Part shown: positions 8,633 to 17,542 of the stretch, piece by piece | How positions within the stretch are numbered: the first letter of the stretch is position 1 | Layout: every line of letters begins with the position of its first letter | Origin: Candidatus Thiodiazotropha sp. CDECU1 | Lineage (GTDB): Bacteria > Pseudomonadota > Gammaproteobacteria > Chromatiales > Chromatiaceae | Direction of reading: 5' to 3' | DNA: 64,000 nucleotides | Assembly (NCBI RefSeq): GCF_963455295.1 | Contig: NZ_OY734020.1 | Span: forward strand, 992,001 to 1,056,000 | Translations under genes and position numbers: made by a program | Notes under the pieces: model-generated | What the model saw: only the letters and a program-made list of their open reading frames with translations | The model's database searches: none | Told to the model about the DNA's origin: nothing

Positions 8633-9139
8633 ATGCCGCAAGATGAGTTGATAATAATGGGCCGGGTTTCTGGCCTGTTTGGTGTCAGGGGTTGGCTAAA
8701 GATCTACTCCCATACCTCACCGAGAGAGGGAATTGTCCGCTATCGGGATTGGTATCTCAAACAGGGGGGTGATTGGAAGCACTATAAGCTGATTGCCGGT
8801 CGCAGCCAGGGCAAGGGCGTAGTCGCCCAGCTGCAGGGAATCGATGACCGGGATCTTGCCGCGCCATTGGTGGAGTGTGACATCGCTGTCCAGCGTGAGC
8901 AGCTACCGGCACTGGAATCTGGCGAATACTACTGGACCGATCTGCAAGGATTGCGGGTGGTGAACCTCGAAGGGGTCGAACTGGGTGTCGTCTCACACCT
9001 CTTCGAGACCGGGGCCAACGATGTAATGGTGGTCCGCGGTGAGCGTGAACGGTTGATACCCTACACCACGGGAGAGGCCATACAGGAGGTGGATCTGGAA
9101 CACGGGCGGATTACCGTGGACTGGGACCCGGAGTTCTGA
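8633..9139 (+). CDS. rimM: 16S rRNA processing/maturation factor RimM
   Basis: A 168-residue protein with an N-terminal RimM barrel ([19 protein letters not shown]) and a C-terminal PRC-barrel-like part ([20 protein letters not shown], then [19 protein letters not shown]). RimM binds S19 and assists maturation of the 30S head. Its stop codon shares a base with the trmD start (TGATG), so the two genes are translationally coupled. Confidence 0.97.
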   Translation: MPQDELIIMGRVSGLFGVRGWLKIYSHTSPREGIVRYRDWYLKQGGDWKHYKLIAGRSQGKGVVAQLQGIDDRDLAAPLVECDIAVQREQLPALESGEYYWTDLQGLRVVNLEGVELGVVSHLFETGANDVMVVRGERERLIPYTTGEAIQEVDLEHGRITVDWDPEF

Positions 9140-9900
9140 TGCGATTCGACCTGGTCACGCTGATGCCGGCTATGTTCGATGCCCTGACCAAGGAGGGCGT
9201 CGTGGCCAGGGCGATCGGTCGCCAACTGGCGCAGATCGAACTCTGGAACCCGCGTGACTACACCAAGGATGTGCATCGCACGGTGGATGATCGGCCCTAT
9301 GGCGGTGGACCCGGCATGGTGATGAAGTACCAGCCGCTGCAGCAGGCAATCGATGCGGCGTTGCAGGCATCTCCGCAGGCGAAGGTGATCTATCTGAGCC
9401 CACAGGGAGAGAGGTTCGATCAACAGCGGGCACAGGCGGTAGTTGAGAGTCGACAACCACTGCTACTGATAGCAGGCCGCTATGAAGGTGTGGATGAACG
9501 CATTATAGAGCGCTATGTGGATGAAGAGTGGTCCATAGGCGACTATGTGTTAAGTGGCGGCGAGCTTGCCGCGATGGTGGTTTTGGATGCGCTGATAAGG
9601 CTGATTCCCGGTGCCCTGGGGGATGCCGATTCCGCACAACAGGATTCATTCATGGACGGGTTGCTGGATTGTCCGCACTATACCCGTCCTGAGCAGATCG
9701 ATGGCATGTCGGTACCGGAGGTACTGCAAGGTGGAAACCACGACGCCATACGGCGCTGGCGTCTGCAGCAGGCACTGAAACGTACCCGCGAGAGACGTCC
9801 CGATCTGTTGCAGGGCCGTCAGATGACGGTTGAAGAAGAGAAGTTAATAGCAGAAATCATTGCTGCGTCGGGAGACGCGGAGCAGACACAGGAGCAATAG
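9139..9900 (+). CDS. trmD: tRNA (guanine-N1)-methyltransferase
   Basis: TrmD, 253 residues, methylates G37 of tRNAs that read CNN codons, using S-adenosylmethionine; this prevents +1 frameshifting. The SPOUT-knot motifs are intact: [26 protein letters not shown] and [16 protein letters not shown]. It overlaps rimM by one base and is followed three bases later by rplS. Confidence 0.98.
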   Translation: MRFDLVTLMPAMFDALTKEGVVARAIGRQLAQIELWNPRDYTKDVHRTVDDRPYGGGPGMVMKYQPLQQAIDAALQASPQAKVIYLSPQGERFDQQRAQAVVESRQPLLLIAGRYEGVDERIIERYVDEEWSIGDYVLSGGELAAMVVLDALIRLIPGALGDADSAQQDSFMDGLLDCPHYTRPEQIDGMSVPEVLQGGNHDAIRRWRLQQALKRTRERRPDLLQGRQMTVEEEKLIAEIIAASGDAEQTQEQ

Positions 9901-9903
9901 ACC

Positions 9904-10248
9904 ATGAGCAATATCATCGCAGAACTCGAAGCCGAGCAGATGGGGCGTGAGGTTCCAGATTTTGGCCCCGGTGATACCGTTGTGGTTCAAGTTCGGGTTA
10001 AGGAGGGGCAGCGTGAACGCCTGCAGGCCTTCGAAGGCATAGTGATCGCCAAGCGCAACCGTGGCCTCAACTCAGCATTCACCGTTCGCAAGATCTCTCA
10101 CGGTGAGGGTGTTGAGCGTGTTTTTCAGACCTATAGCCCAACCGTGGCCTCCATCAAGGTGACCCGTCGTGGTGATGTGCGCCGGGCGAAACTCTACTAT
10201 CTGCGTGGCCGCACCGGTAAAGCCGCACGCATCAAAGAGAAGATCTAA
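9904..10248 (+). CDS. rplS: 50S ribosomal protein L19
   Basis: A 114-residue L19 with the conserved [36 protein letters not shown] and [19 protein letters not shown]19 lies at the 30S/50S interface. It is the last gene of its operon and is followed by a strong terminator. Confidence 0.98.
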   Translation: MSNIIAELEAEQMGREVPDFGPGDTVVVQVRVKEGQRERLQAFEGIVIAKRNRGLNSAFTVRKISHGEGVERVFQTYSPTVASIKVTRRGDVRRAKLYYLRGRTGKAARIKEKI

Positions 10249-10268
10249 GCCGCAACCTTACAGTGCTG

Positions 10269-10305
10269 AAAAAAGCCGCCCTGTTCCATGACAGGGCGGC
10301 TTTTT
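10269..10305 (+). terminator. Rho-independent terminator of the rpsP operon
   Basis: A perfect 10-bp stem GCCGCCCTGT (10275-10284) with ACAGGGCGGC (10291-10300), a 6-base loop and a T run on the right, with A residues on the left. It lies 26 bases after the rplS stop. Confidence 0.95.
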
Positions 10306-10339
10306 CGTGCCTGACGAACAGAAAAGAAGACGAAAAAAT

Positions 10340-10365
10340 GTAGGGTGCGGCTTGCCGCACCCTAC
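10340..10365. repeat. REP palindrome, single copy (locus 1)
   Basis: GTAG followed by GGTGCGGC, TT, GCCGCACC and CTAC makes a near-perfect palindrome. The GTAG head plus GC-rich palindrome is the form of REP sequences mobilised by REP-associated tyrosine transposases (RAYTs). The stop codon of the convergent acyl-CoA synthetase gene (10362-10364, minus strand) falls inside the repeat. Confidence 0.85.
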
Positions 10366-13043
10366 AGATCCACCACCACCTGTTTTATGCTGCTGTCCTC
10401 CGGTGATGTGGAGATACCGAAGTAGAGCGATTTCATCAGATCCAGCATCTTGAAATTATTACTCAATACCTCTCCCTCCATCTTCTCCAGGCCACGATCC
10501 CGGGCGATCTCCATCAGCTGATGCATGAGCTTATGGCCGATCCCCTGGCGCTGCCACTGATCGGATACCACCAGGGCGAACTCGCAGCTCTTCTTGTCTG
10601 GATTGATCACATAGCGGGAGACACCCAATTCGATTTCATGGTTGTCATCCTCGGTGACCGCGATCAGCGCCATCTCGTTGTGGTAATCGATCTGGGTGAA
10701 GCGTGTCAGCATCTCCGGGGTCAGCTCCTGAATGGAACTCATAAAGCGGAAATATTTCGCCTCGTCGGAGAGCTGACGGGTGAAGGTCTGTTCCAGGTCG
10801 GCATCCTCCGGCCGAATTGGTCTGATCACGATATTGGTGCCGTTGGGCAACTGGGTGCGGTTGACCAGGTTGACCGGGTAGGGGTGGATGGCCAAATGGT
10901 TGTAAGGGTCGGTGGAGGGACGTGGGAAATCGACCCGGATGCGTGCATCCACGGCAATCGCCCCCTGGTCGTCGACAATCAGGGGATTGATGTCCATCTC
11001 CTGGATCCAGGGTAGTTCACAGGCCATGGTGGAGACCCGCAACAACACATCGATCAGTGCTTCCCGGTTGGCGGGGGGCATATGCCGGAATTGACTCAGC
11101 AGTTTAGCGGCCTTGGTACGATCGATCAGGTCGCTGGCGAGGCGGCGGTTGAGGGGTGGCAGGGCGATGGCCGAGTCACCCATCACCTCCACGGCGGTGC
11201 CGCCGCTGCCGAAGCTGATCACCGGTCCGAACACCGGATCACGTACGATGCCGATGAGCAGTTCCCGTCCATTCGGGCTTTGATACATCTGTTCAACGGT
11301 TACCCCCTCCACATTTGCCTCGGGGCGGGTCTCCTTGACCTGTTCGATCAGATCACGATAGGTGCTGCGCACAACCTGGGCGTTACTGATATTGAGTCGA
11401 ATGCCGCCGGCATCGGATTTATGGGAGATGTCGGGGGAGTAGATCTTCATGGCGACGGGGAATCCGATCGATTCAGCCAGGATCAGCGCCTCATTGGCGG
11501 AACGGGCGATACCGTTACGCACTGCGTTGATACGGAAGGCACCGAGCAGGGCGAATGATTCGGGTTCGGTAAGGATTTTACGTTGTTCAGCCAGGGCGCT
11601 TTCGATGATCAGTCTTGCACCTTCCGTATCGGGGTCGATGTGTCGCCTGGAGCTCTTGGCTGGTGTTTGCAGCAGCAGGCGCTGATTCTTCTGGTAGGAA
11701 GAGAGATAGGAGAAGGCGTCAACGGCATTCTCCAGGGTGCGGAAGGTGGGAAGCTTGGCGTTGTTGAATAGTTTGCGTGCGCTTTCCACCTGATTTCCCC
11801 CCATCCAGCTGGTGAGGATCGGTTTCTTGTGGTGATCCGCCAGATCGATCAGGGCATTGGCAACCTCTTCAGGTTCGGTCATCGCCTGCGGGGTAAGAAT
11901 AACGATGGTGCCATCCACACCCGGGTCGTTAAGGCAGGTATCGACCGCGGCACGATAGCGCTCGGGGGGTGCGTCACCAATGATGTCCACGGGATTTCCA
12001 TGGGACCAGACATCCGGCAGGACTTTGTTCAATTCAGTAATCGTGTCGCCACCGAATTCCGCCAGCTCGATATTCAGATCCGAGGCCCGGTCAGCGGCCA
12101 TGACTCCAGGACCGCCGCCATTGGTGATGATCGCCAGCCTGTCCCCATAGACGCGATAACGGGAGGAGAGCGCCTTGGCGGCAGAGAATAGCTGGGTGAC
12201 CGTTTCCACCCGTAATACACCGGAACGGGAGAGGGCGGCTGCAAAGGTCTCATCGCTGCCAACCAGGGCGCCGGTATGAGACATGGAGGCCTCCGCCCCC
12301 GCCGCATGGCGACCCACCTTGAGTACGATAACCGGCTTGATGCGTGCCGCTGCCCGCAAACCGCTCATGAAACGTCGGGCATTCTTGATCCCCTCCACAT
12401 ACAGCAGGATGCTGTCGGTCATGGGATCGGATACCAGGTAATCCAGGTAGTCGCCAAAATCCAGATCAGCGCCGATACCGGTGGAAATCACAGTGGAAAA
12501 ACCGATGTCGTTTACCTCGGCCCAGTCGAGGATGGCGGTGCAGATCGCTCCTGATTGGGAGACCAGTGCCAGATTGCCCGGGGTCGCGTTGTTGTTGCCG
12601 AAGGTGATGTTGAGGCCTTTATCCGGGCGGATCAATCCGAGGCAGTTGGGGCCGATGAAGCGTATCCCATACTCCTTCGCCAGCTCCACCACCTTGTCTT
12701 CCAGACGGCGCCCGGTTACGCCGGTTTCACGAAAACCGGCAGACAGGATGATCATGGTCTTGACGCCATGTTCACCACAGGCCTGAACGATTGCGGGAAT
12801 CGTTTTTGCCGGTGTGGCGACCACTGCCAGTTCGACAGGTTTATTGATTACATCGATACTCTTATAGGCCTTTTTACCCTGAACCTTGTCATGCTTCAGG
12901 TTGATTGGGTAGATCTGACCCTTGAATCCGGCTGAAATGAGGTTTTTGAATACCACCTCGCCGACGGAGTTTTTCCTGTCGCTGGCACCAAACATGGCGA
13001 TGCTTTTTGGCGAGAAGAGAGGTGTCAAATAGTGTGATTGCAT
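10362..13043 (-). CDS. Pat-like protein acetyltransferase (acyl-CoA synthetase domain + GNAT)
   Basis: An 893-residue protein with an N-terminal NDP-forming acyl-CoA synthetase region (CoA-binding fold from KSIAMFGASDRKNSVGEVVF, then FIGPNCLGLI, LVSQSGAICTAILDWA and MSHTGALVGSDE), an ATP-grasp part around residues 480-690, and a C-terminal GNAT domain from about 725 with the acetyl-CoA loop QRQGIGHKL. This matches the Pat/YfiQ (PatZ) enzymes, which acetylate lysines of acetyl-CoA synthetase and other proteins. The SHTGAL histidine is present, so acyl-CoA synthetase activity is not excluded. The last codons and stop (GAT CTG TAG) run into a REP palindrome. The gene diverges from a histone-deacetylase-like gene. 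Confidence 0.88.
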   Translation of the reverse strand: MQSHYLTPLFSPKSIAMFGASDRKNSVGEVVFKNLISAGFKGQIYPINLKHDKVQGKKAYKSIDVINKPVELAVVATPAKTIPAIVQACGEHGVKTMIILSAGFRETGVTGRRLEDKVVELAKEYGIRFIGPNCLGLIRPDKGLNITFGNNNATPGNLALVSQSGAICTAILDWAEVNDIGFSTVISTGIGADLDFGDYLDYLVSDPMTDSILLYVEGIKNARRFMSGLRAAARIKPVIVLKVGRHAAGAEASMSHTGALVGSDETFAAALSRSGVLRVETVTQLFSAAKALSSRYRVYGDRLAIITNGGGPGVMAADRASDLNIELAEFGGDTITELNKVLPDVWSHGNPVDIIGDAPPERYRAAVDTCLNDPGVDGTIVILTPQAMTEPEEVANALIDLADHHKKPILTSWMGGNQVESARKLFNNAKLPTFRTLENAVDAFSYLSSYQKNQRLLLQTPAKSSRRHIDPDTEGARLIIESALAEQRKILTEPESFALLGAFRINAVRNGIARSANEALILAESIGFPVAMKIYSPDISHKSDAGGIRLNISNAQVVRSTYRDLIEQVKETRPEANVEGVTVEQMYQSPNGRELLIGIVRDPVFGPVISFGSGGTAVEVMGDSAIALPPLNRRLASDLIDRTKAAKLLSQFRHMPPANREALIDVLLRVSTMACELPWIQEMDINPLIVDDQGAIAVDARIRVDFPRPSTDPYNHLAIHPYPVNLVNRTQLPNGTNIVIRPIRPEDADLEQTFTRQLSDEAKYFRFMSSIQELTPEMLTRFTQIDYHNEMALIAVTEDDNHEIELGVSRYVINPDKKSCEFALVVSDQWQRQGIGHKLMHQLMEIARDRGLEKMEGEVLSNNFKMLDLMKSLYFGISTSPEDSSIKQVVVDL

Positions 13044-13294
13044 GATCTACAGCCTGTTGAACTTCGGAAGATGATATGGAGTATGATGTCCTTGATTACC
13101 CATTAAGGCAGAGTGTGAAATTCTGACAATATCGAGAAAGAAAAAATCAGTGAATATCACTCTTGAGTAGCGGCAAGATGGGCTTGAAGTTTACCTTTAT
13201 ATGATGACAATTTCTTTAACTAAGTAGTGATTTTTAAAAGATGATAGTGAGTATTACTTAGTTAAATAGAGACTTTGAAAGTGGGGGTTGGAGA

Positions 13295-14221
13295 TTGAAG
13301 ACCGCGTATATAACACACCCGGATTGCCTATTGCATGATACCGGTGTGGGACACCCTGAAAACGCAGCCCGTCTGCGGGCGATAGATGACCGCTTGATGG
13401 CTGCACAACTGTATGATTTTTTACGCCATTACGATGCACCCGAGGTGACCAGGGAGCAGTTGCTACGCTGTCACGATGCAGCCTATCTCTCCCAAGTCGA
13501 CAAGTTGATGCCCCAAACCGGTCATGCCCATCTCGATCCGGACACGGTTGTCAGCCCGCAGAGTCTACAGGCGGCGAAACGGGCGGCGGGTGCCGTCATA
13601 AAAGCGGTCGACCTGATCATGAACGAGGATCTGTCGAATGCCTTTTGTAACGTCAGGCCTCCAGGCCATCATGCAGAAAGAATGCGTACCATGGGGTTTT
13701 GTATCTATGGTAACGCCTCTGTCGGTGCGGCCCATGCCATGGAGGTGTATGGATTGCAACGGGTCGCCATACTCGACTTCGATGTACACCATGGCAATGG
13801 CAGTGAAGATATCTTTCGCGACGACCGACGGGTGATCGTCTGTTCCACCTTTCAACACCCCTTCTATCCTTATACCGCCATTGAGGAGAGTCCCGATCAT
13901 ATTATATGCGCGCCTCTGGAGGCGACGGCAAAGAGTGCTGATTTCAAGGAAGCTGTTACCAGCCATTGGTTGCCGGCACTGAATCACTTTAGACCGCAGA
14001 TGTTCTTTGTCTCCGCCGGATTCGATGCCCATATCGAGGATGACATGTCGGGCGTCAGTTTGACGGAAGCGGATTATCGCTGGGTGACAGAGCAGATCAA
14101 GGGGTTGGCGGATCAGTACGCCAACGGCAGGATTGTCTCAGTGCTGGAGGGTGGCTATGAACCCCACGCCCTGGCGCGCAGCGTCGAGGCGCATATCCGG
14201 GTGTTGATGGATTTGAATTGA
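13295..14221 (+). CDS. Histone deacetylase / AcuC-family enzyme
   Basis: A 308-residue protein of the arginase/deacetylase fold. All zinc and catalytic motifs are visible: RPPGHHAE (about residues 123-130), DFDVHHGNG (about 158-166), SAGFDAH and LEGGY. Such enzymes remove acetyl groups from lysines or acetylpolyamines, or act on acetoin-related targets as AcuC. A TTG start at 13295 with GGGGG seven bases upstream gives the expected N-terminus KTAYITHPDC; no ATG fits. The 251-base gap to the divergent Pat-like gene would hold both promoters. The substrate is not known, but the pairing suggests reversal of protein acetylation. Confidence 0.88.
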   Translation: MKTAYITHPDCLLHDTGVGHPENAARLRAIDDRLMAAQLYDFLRHYDAPEVTREQLLRCHDAAYLSQVDKLMPQTGHAHLDPDTVVSPQSLQAAKRAAGAVIKAVDLIMNEDLSNAFCNVRPPGHHAERMRTMGFCIYGNASVGAAHAMEVYGLQRVAILDFDVHHGNGSEDIFRDDRRVIVCSTFQHPFYPYTAIEESPDHIICAPLEATAKSADFKEAVTSHWLPALNHFRPQMFFVSAGFDAHIEDDMSGVSLTEADYRWVTEQIKGLADQYANGRIVSVLEGGYEPHALARSVEAHIRVLMDLN

Positions 14222-14228
14222 GGGATAA

Positions 14229-14421
14229 GTCCGCAAATGAACGCAAGTGGATTTTATTCATTCCGCTCGGTGCTTGTATCGTGTAGGGTGCGGCTTGCCG
14301 CACCGTTAAATCCTCTAGACATATTGGTACCATAATGATGCTTGTGTATTGGTGCGGCGAGCCGCACCCTACGTATGCATCGGGTTTTTATTTGAACTGC
14401 TAATTGCGTTCATTTGCGGAC
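14229..14421. repeat. Composite repeat A: outer inverted repeat with REP doublet
   Basis: An 18-bp perfect outer inverted repeat, GTCCGCAAATGAACGCAA at 14229-14246 and its complement at 14404-14421, encloses two REP palindromes in opposite orientation (14283-14304 and 14351-14372). It fills the whole gap between the deacetylase stop and sbcB, whose ATG is only 12 bases beyond it. Related composites lie at 45991-46163 and 47085-47277. Confidence 0.85.
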
Positions 14422-14433
14422 ATATTTAAGACT

Positions 14434-15870
14434 ATGACATTCAGTTTCTATTGGCATGACTACGAGACCTGGGGCGCCGATCCGCGCCGGGACCGGGCGT
14501 CTCAATTCGCGGGTGTGCGTACCGACGCGGAGCTGAATCCAATCGATGACCCGTTGGTCGTCTACTGCAGGCCGAGTGACGACATGCTGCCCCAGCCGGA
14601 GGCCTGCCTGGTGACCGGCATCACCCCGCAAAAGGCGTTTCAAGAGGGATTGATCGAGGCGGAATTCATCAAGCGGATCCAACAACAGCTTTCCGTACCG
14701 GAGACATGTGGCGTCGGTTACAACACCATTCGCTTCGATGATGAGGTGACGCGCCACACCCTGTACCGGAATTTCTACGATCCCTACGCACGGGAGTGGC
14801 AGAACGGATCATCCCGCTGGGACATCATCGATATGGTACGTTTGACCCATGCCCTGAGACCGGAGGGTATCGAGTGGCCGCAAAACGAGGCGGGTGTCAC
14901 CAGCTTCCGTCTCGAGGTACTCAGCGCCGCCAATGACATCTCCCATGAATCCGCCCATGATGCCCTGTCGGATGTGTATGCCACCATCGAGCTGGCGCGG
15001 CTGATAAAACAACGCCAGCCAAAGCTCTATGACTATCTGTTAAACAGTCGCAATAAAAAAGTGATTGCCGGCCGACTGAACCTGCAGCAGCGCCAGGCGG
15101 TGTTGCATGTCTCTTCCATGTATCCGGCCGCGCTGGGTTGTATCGCCATGGTTGTGCCTCTGCTGAAGCATCCGGTCAATCCCAATGGGGTGATCGTATA
15201 CGATCTGCGCCATGATCCGGCGCCCCTGTTCGAGCTGTCGGAAGAGGTGCTGCATGAACGGTTATTTACACCCACTGCAGATCTGCCTGAGGGAATTGAG
15301 CGTCTTCCCTTAAAGACGGTACATATCAACAAGTGCCCGGTGGTGGTCCCCCTCTCCACCCTCACAGAGGAAGCGGCGCAGCGGTGGTGTATCGATGTGA
15401 AACAGGGTGAAGTCTATCGACAAAAGTTGTTGGCTGATGCAGCTTTCATCAACAAGGTGGCGTCTATCCATAAAGCAAGGGAGTTCGAGCCGATCAGTGA
15501 TCCCGATCAGGCACTCTATAGTGGCGGATTCTTTTCCCGCGATGATCGTCAGCGAATGGATGCACTAATAGCCACCGAGCCGGCATCCCTGGTCCAATTC
15601 CCCCTGGTCTTTGATGATGCCCGTCTACCGGAAATGGTGTTCAGGTATCGTGCAAGAAACTGGCCGGACCTGCTTACAGAGGAGGAAAGACAGCGCTGGC
15701 AGGAGTTTCGTGAAGCCAGGTTAATGGAGGCCGATGGCGGTGGCACTATTACCCTGGATGAATATCTGGCGAAGCTCGACGACTTGGAAGCGGATCCGCT
15801 GCTCTCCCCGGAAAAACGGGCGTTGATCGGTCCGTTGCTGGCCTGGGCCGAACAGATTGCTCCCGGCTAG
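14434..15870 (+). CDS. sbcB: Exodeoxyribonuclease I
   Basis: ExoI, 478 residues, degrades single-stranded DNA 3' to 5' in recombination and mismatch repair. The DEDD nuclease motifs are present: FYWHDYETWGADPRRDR (Exo I), GYNTIRFDDEVTRH (Exo II) and SAHDALSDVYATIELA (Exo III), followed by the SH3-like and C-terminal helical regions. I start it at the ATG at 14434; an in-frame TTG at 14404 lies inside the upstream composite repeat and is unlikely. The ribosome site is weak. Confidence 0.95.
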   Translation: MTFSFYWHDYETWGADPRRDRASQFAGVRTDAELNPIDDPLVVYCRPSDDMLPQPEACLVTGITPQKAFQEGLIEAEFIKRIQQQLSVPETCGVGYNTIRFDDEVTRHTLYRNFYDPYAREWQNGSSRWDIIDMVRLTHALRPEGIEWPQNEAGVTSFRLEVLSAANDISHESAHDALSDVYATIELARLIKQRQPKLYDYLLNSRNKKVIAGRLNLQQRQAVLHVSSMYPAALGCIAMVVPLLKHPVNPNGVIVYDLRHDPAPLFELSEEVLHERLFTPTADLPEGIERLPLKTVHINKCPVVVPLSTLTEEAAQRWCIDVKQGEVYRQKLLADAAFINKVASIHKAREFEPISDPDQALYSGGFFSRDDRQRMDALIATEPASLVQFPLVFDDARLPEMVFRYRARNWPDLLTEEERQRWQEFREARLMEADGGGTITLDEYLAKLDDLEADPLLSPEKRALIGPLLAWAEQIAPG

Positions 15871-15940
15871 TGGGCTGGCTGAGAATTACAGAACTTCCCG
15901 CTTGGCCCACTAGGACTCGGTTTGAAAAAATCGCCCAAAC

Positions 15941-15962
15941 CTAGGGTGCGGCTTGCCGCACC
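15941..15962. repeat. REP palindrome, single copy (locus 3)
   Basis: CTAG followed by GGTGCGGC, TT and GCCGCACC, so the head is CTAG rather than GTAG. It lies between the convergent ends of sbcB and a small hypothetical gene. Confidence 0.8.
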
Positions 15963-15970
15963 TCATCCAA

Positions 15971-16255
15971 CTACTCCTCGGTCCACTTCTGCAAGGCTTC
16001 GATAATCCCCTTCGCCTGGTCCTTGCTGGAGATGTTGAATTTACTCTTTTGCATGTATTCACCGCTACGTTTCTGGTAGCGGCGAATGGTGAATTTGTCA
16101 GCACCGTACAGTTGCTTGGCCCTGTCCCAATCCTGATAGCGAAATATGATGGTTGTCCATGCTCCTTTGGAGAGTACGACCTTATCCAGTTCCTTGACCA
16201 CGTCGATGCCATCTTCCGAGTAGGTGACGCTGAGTTCTTCAGGTGTTGATGCCAT
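15971..16255 (-). CDS. Small conserved-type hypothetical protein
   Basis: A 94-residue charged protein with no signal peptide or membrane segment. Residues about 20-90 alternate beta-like and basic stretches (KGAWTTIIFRYQDWD, DKFTIRRYQKRSGEYMQKSKF) and end in an amphipathic helix (SSKDQAKGIIEALQKW). The pattern of four strands followed by a helix reminds me loosely of single-stranded nucleic-acid-binding folds of the PC4 type, but this is only a shape impression. It lies 41 bases downstream of the ankyrin gene on the same strand. Confidence 0.7.
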   Translation of the reverse strand: MASTPEELSVTYSEDGIDVVKELDKVVLSKGAWTTIIFRYQDWDRAKQLYGADKFTIRRYQKRSGEYMQKSKFNISSKDQAKGIIEALQKWTEE

Positions 16256-16296
16256 GTGAAATACTGTTCCTAATTTTAATGGGTGATAACTCGTGT

Positions 16297-16944
16297 TCAG
16301 CGCTCATCACTGGCACCGAACTGGCGTAAAATTCTTTCGATAGCACTATTTTCCCGTTCAAGGGCAATCGCCAATGGTGTCTGCCCCGCTCGATTACGGA
16401 TATCCAGACTCGCCCCGCGATTGATGAGGTATTTGGCCACCACCCGCTGATCATTGAGAATTGCCGAATGCAGGGGAGTATTACCTTCCGCATCGGTATT
16501 ATCAAGTGCCGCACCCTGGCGTATCAGGAATCCAATCACATCCCGATCGGCACTGCCCAGTCTCGCGGTCTCATGCAGGGCAGTGTCTGGGTCGAGTTTT
16601 GCCCCTTGCTTGAAAAGATATTCCGCAATGATAGTGTTGCGTGCAATCAGGGCCTTGAGCAGAGGCGAGTGGCCTTGTGGATCGACAAGTTCCAGATCAG
16701 CGCCGTTCTTGACCAGGATCTTGGTAATCACAAGGCTGCCCTTTGTCGCCGCCACATGCAGCGGCGCGAATCCATCCGGTCCTGGTTTGTTGATGTCGCC
16801 GTTCCAATGGATATTGCGTTCAAGTTGATCGATATCGCCGACTTGGACTGCGCGTGCCAGCGTGATCGTCGGTTCACTGGGCTGACTACAGCCGATGAGC
16901 GTGTAGAGACAGATGAGACTGATAAGGTTGAATCTGTTGGGCAT
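16297..16944 (-). CDS. Ankyrin-repeat lipoprotein
   Basis: A 215-residue protein starting MPNRFNLISLICLYTLIGCSQ, a lipoprotein signal with the lipobox ending at Cys 19. Five ankyrin repeats follow: GFAPLHVAATKGSLVITKIL, GHSPLLKALIARNTIIAEYL, DTALHETARLGSADRDVIGF, GNTPLHSAILNDQRVVAKYL and GQTPLAIALERENSAIERIL. It should be membrane-anchored in the periplasm and mediate protein binding; the partner is unknown. I use the ATG at 16944, because an upstream in-frame start would bury the signal peptide. Confidence 0.88.
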   Translation of the reverse strand: MPNRFNLISLICLYTLIGCSQPSEPTITLARAVQVGDIDQLERNIHWNGDINKPGPDGFAPLHVAATKGSLVITKILVKNGADLELVDPQGHSPLLKALIARNTIIAEYLFKQGAKLDPDTALHETARLGSADRDVIGFLIRQGAALDNTDAEGNTPLHSAILNDQRVVAKYLINRGASLDIRNRAGQTPLAIALERENSAIERILRQFGASDER

Positions 16945-17037
16945 AGTGGATGATAGTAAATGGTTCTCTACCAAAGCTGCAAGCACGGGCTGTCAATGAT
17001 TGGCCTGATGGCATCCACGTGATAGGGTTGATCCGAC

Positions 17038-17430
17038 ATGATAACAAAATTAATCCTCACCCTTACGGTCATTGCCATCGCCTGGTTGGTAGTCAAAAAC
17101 AGACAGCAACGGGTAGAGGCCATCTCCCATGATCGACAGCCCGGCGTCCCTGCGAGGCAGGGTGCAAATCCCTTGATGAAATGGGGGGCATACTCCCTGT
17201 TGGCGATGCTGTTGCTGGGCAGCGGGGGCTACCTGTTCGTACAGTGGCAGGACTCCGCACGTGTGGTCACTGTAATAGTGGTCGACACCCAGACAGGAAG
17301 AAGTGTGAGTTACCAGGCGCGGCGAGGTGATATCGAGGAGCGCTATTTCGTCACCCTGGATGGCAGGGAGGTGAGTGTGGCCAATAATGAACGCATCGAA
17401 CTGGAATCGGCCTCCCGGCAGCGCCCTTGA
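17038..17430 (+). CDS. Small two-TM membrane protein, unknown function
   Basis: A 130-residue protein with hydrophobic segments at about residues 3-19 (ITKLILTLTVIAIAWLVV) and 47-67 (MKWGAYSLLAMLLLGSGGYLF), separated by a basic linker. A beta-rich C-terminal part (VVTVIVVDTQTGRSVSYQARRGDIEERYF) is probably periplasmic. I do not recognise the family. It stands alone upstream of the potassium-channel genes, divergent from the ankyrin gene. Confidence 0.7.
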   Translation: MITKLILTLTVIAIAWLVVKNRQQRVEAISHDRQPGVPARQGANPLMKWGAYSLLAMLLLGSGGYLFVQWQDSARVVTVIVVDTQTGRSVSYQARRGDIEERYFVTLDGREVSVANNERIELESASRQRP

Positions 17431-17542
17431 GGCCCGCATTCGCTCCAGGTTTTGTCAGATCTGCCGATATATAGCCAGAAGCATAGCCAACTCCCCGCCT
17501 GAATACCTGGGGGTCAGGGTTGTAAATGAAAATTGGTAATCG

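Noticed and set aside
14404-14433. Upstream TTG start for sbcB
   Set aside because: It lies in the outer arm of composite repeat A, and the conserved N-terminus begins at the ATG at 14434.
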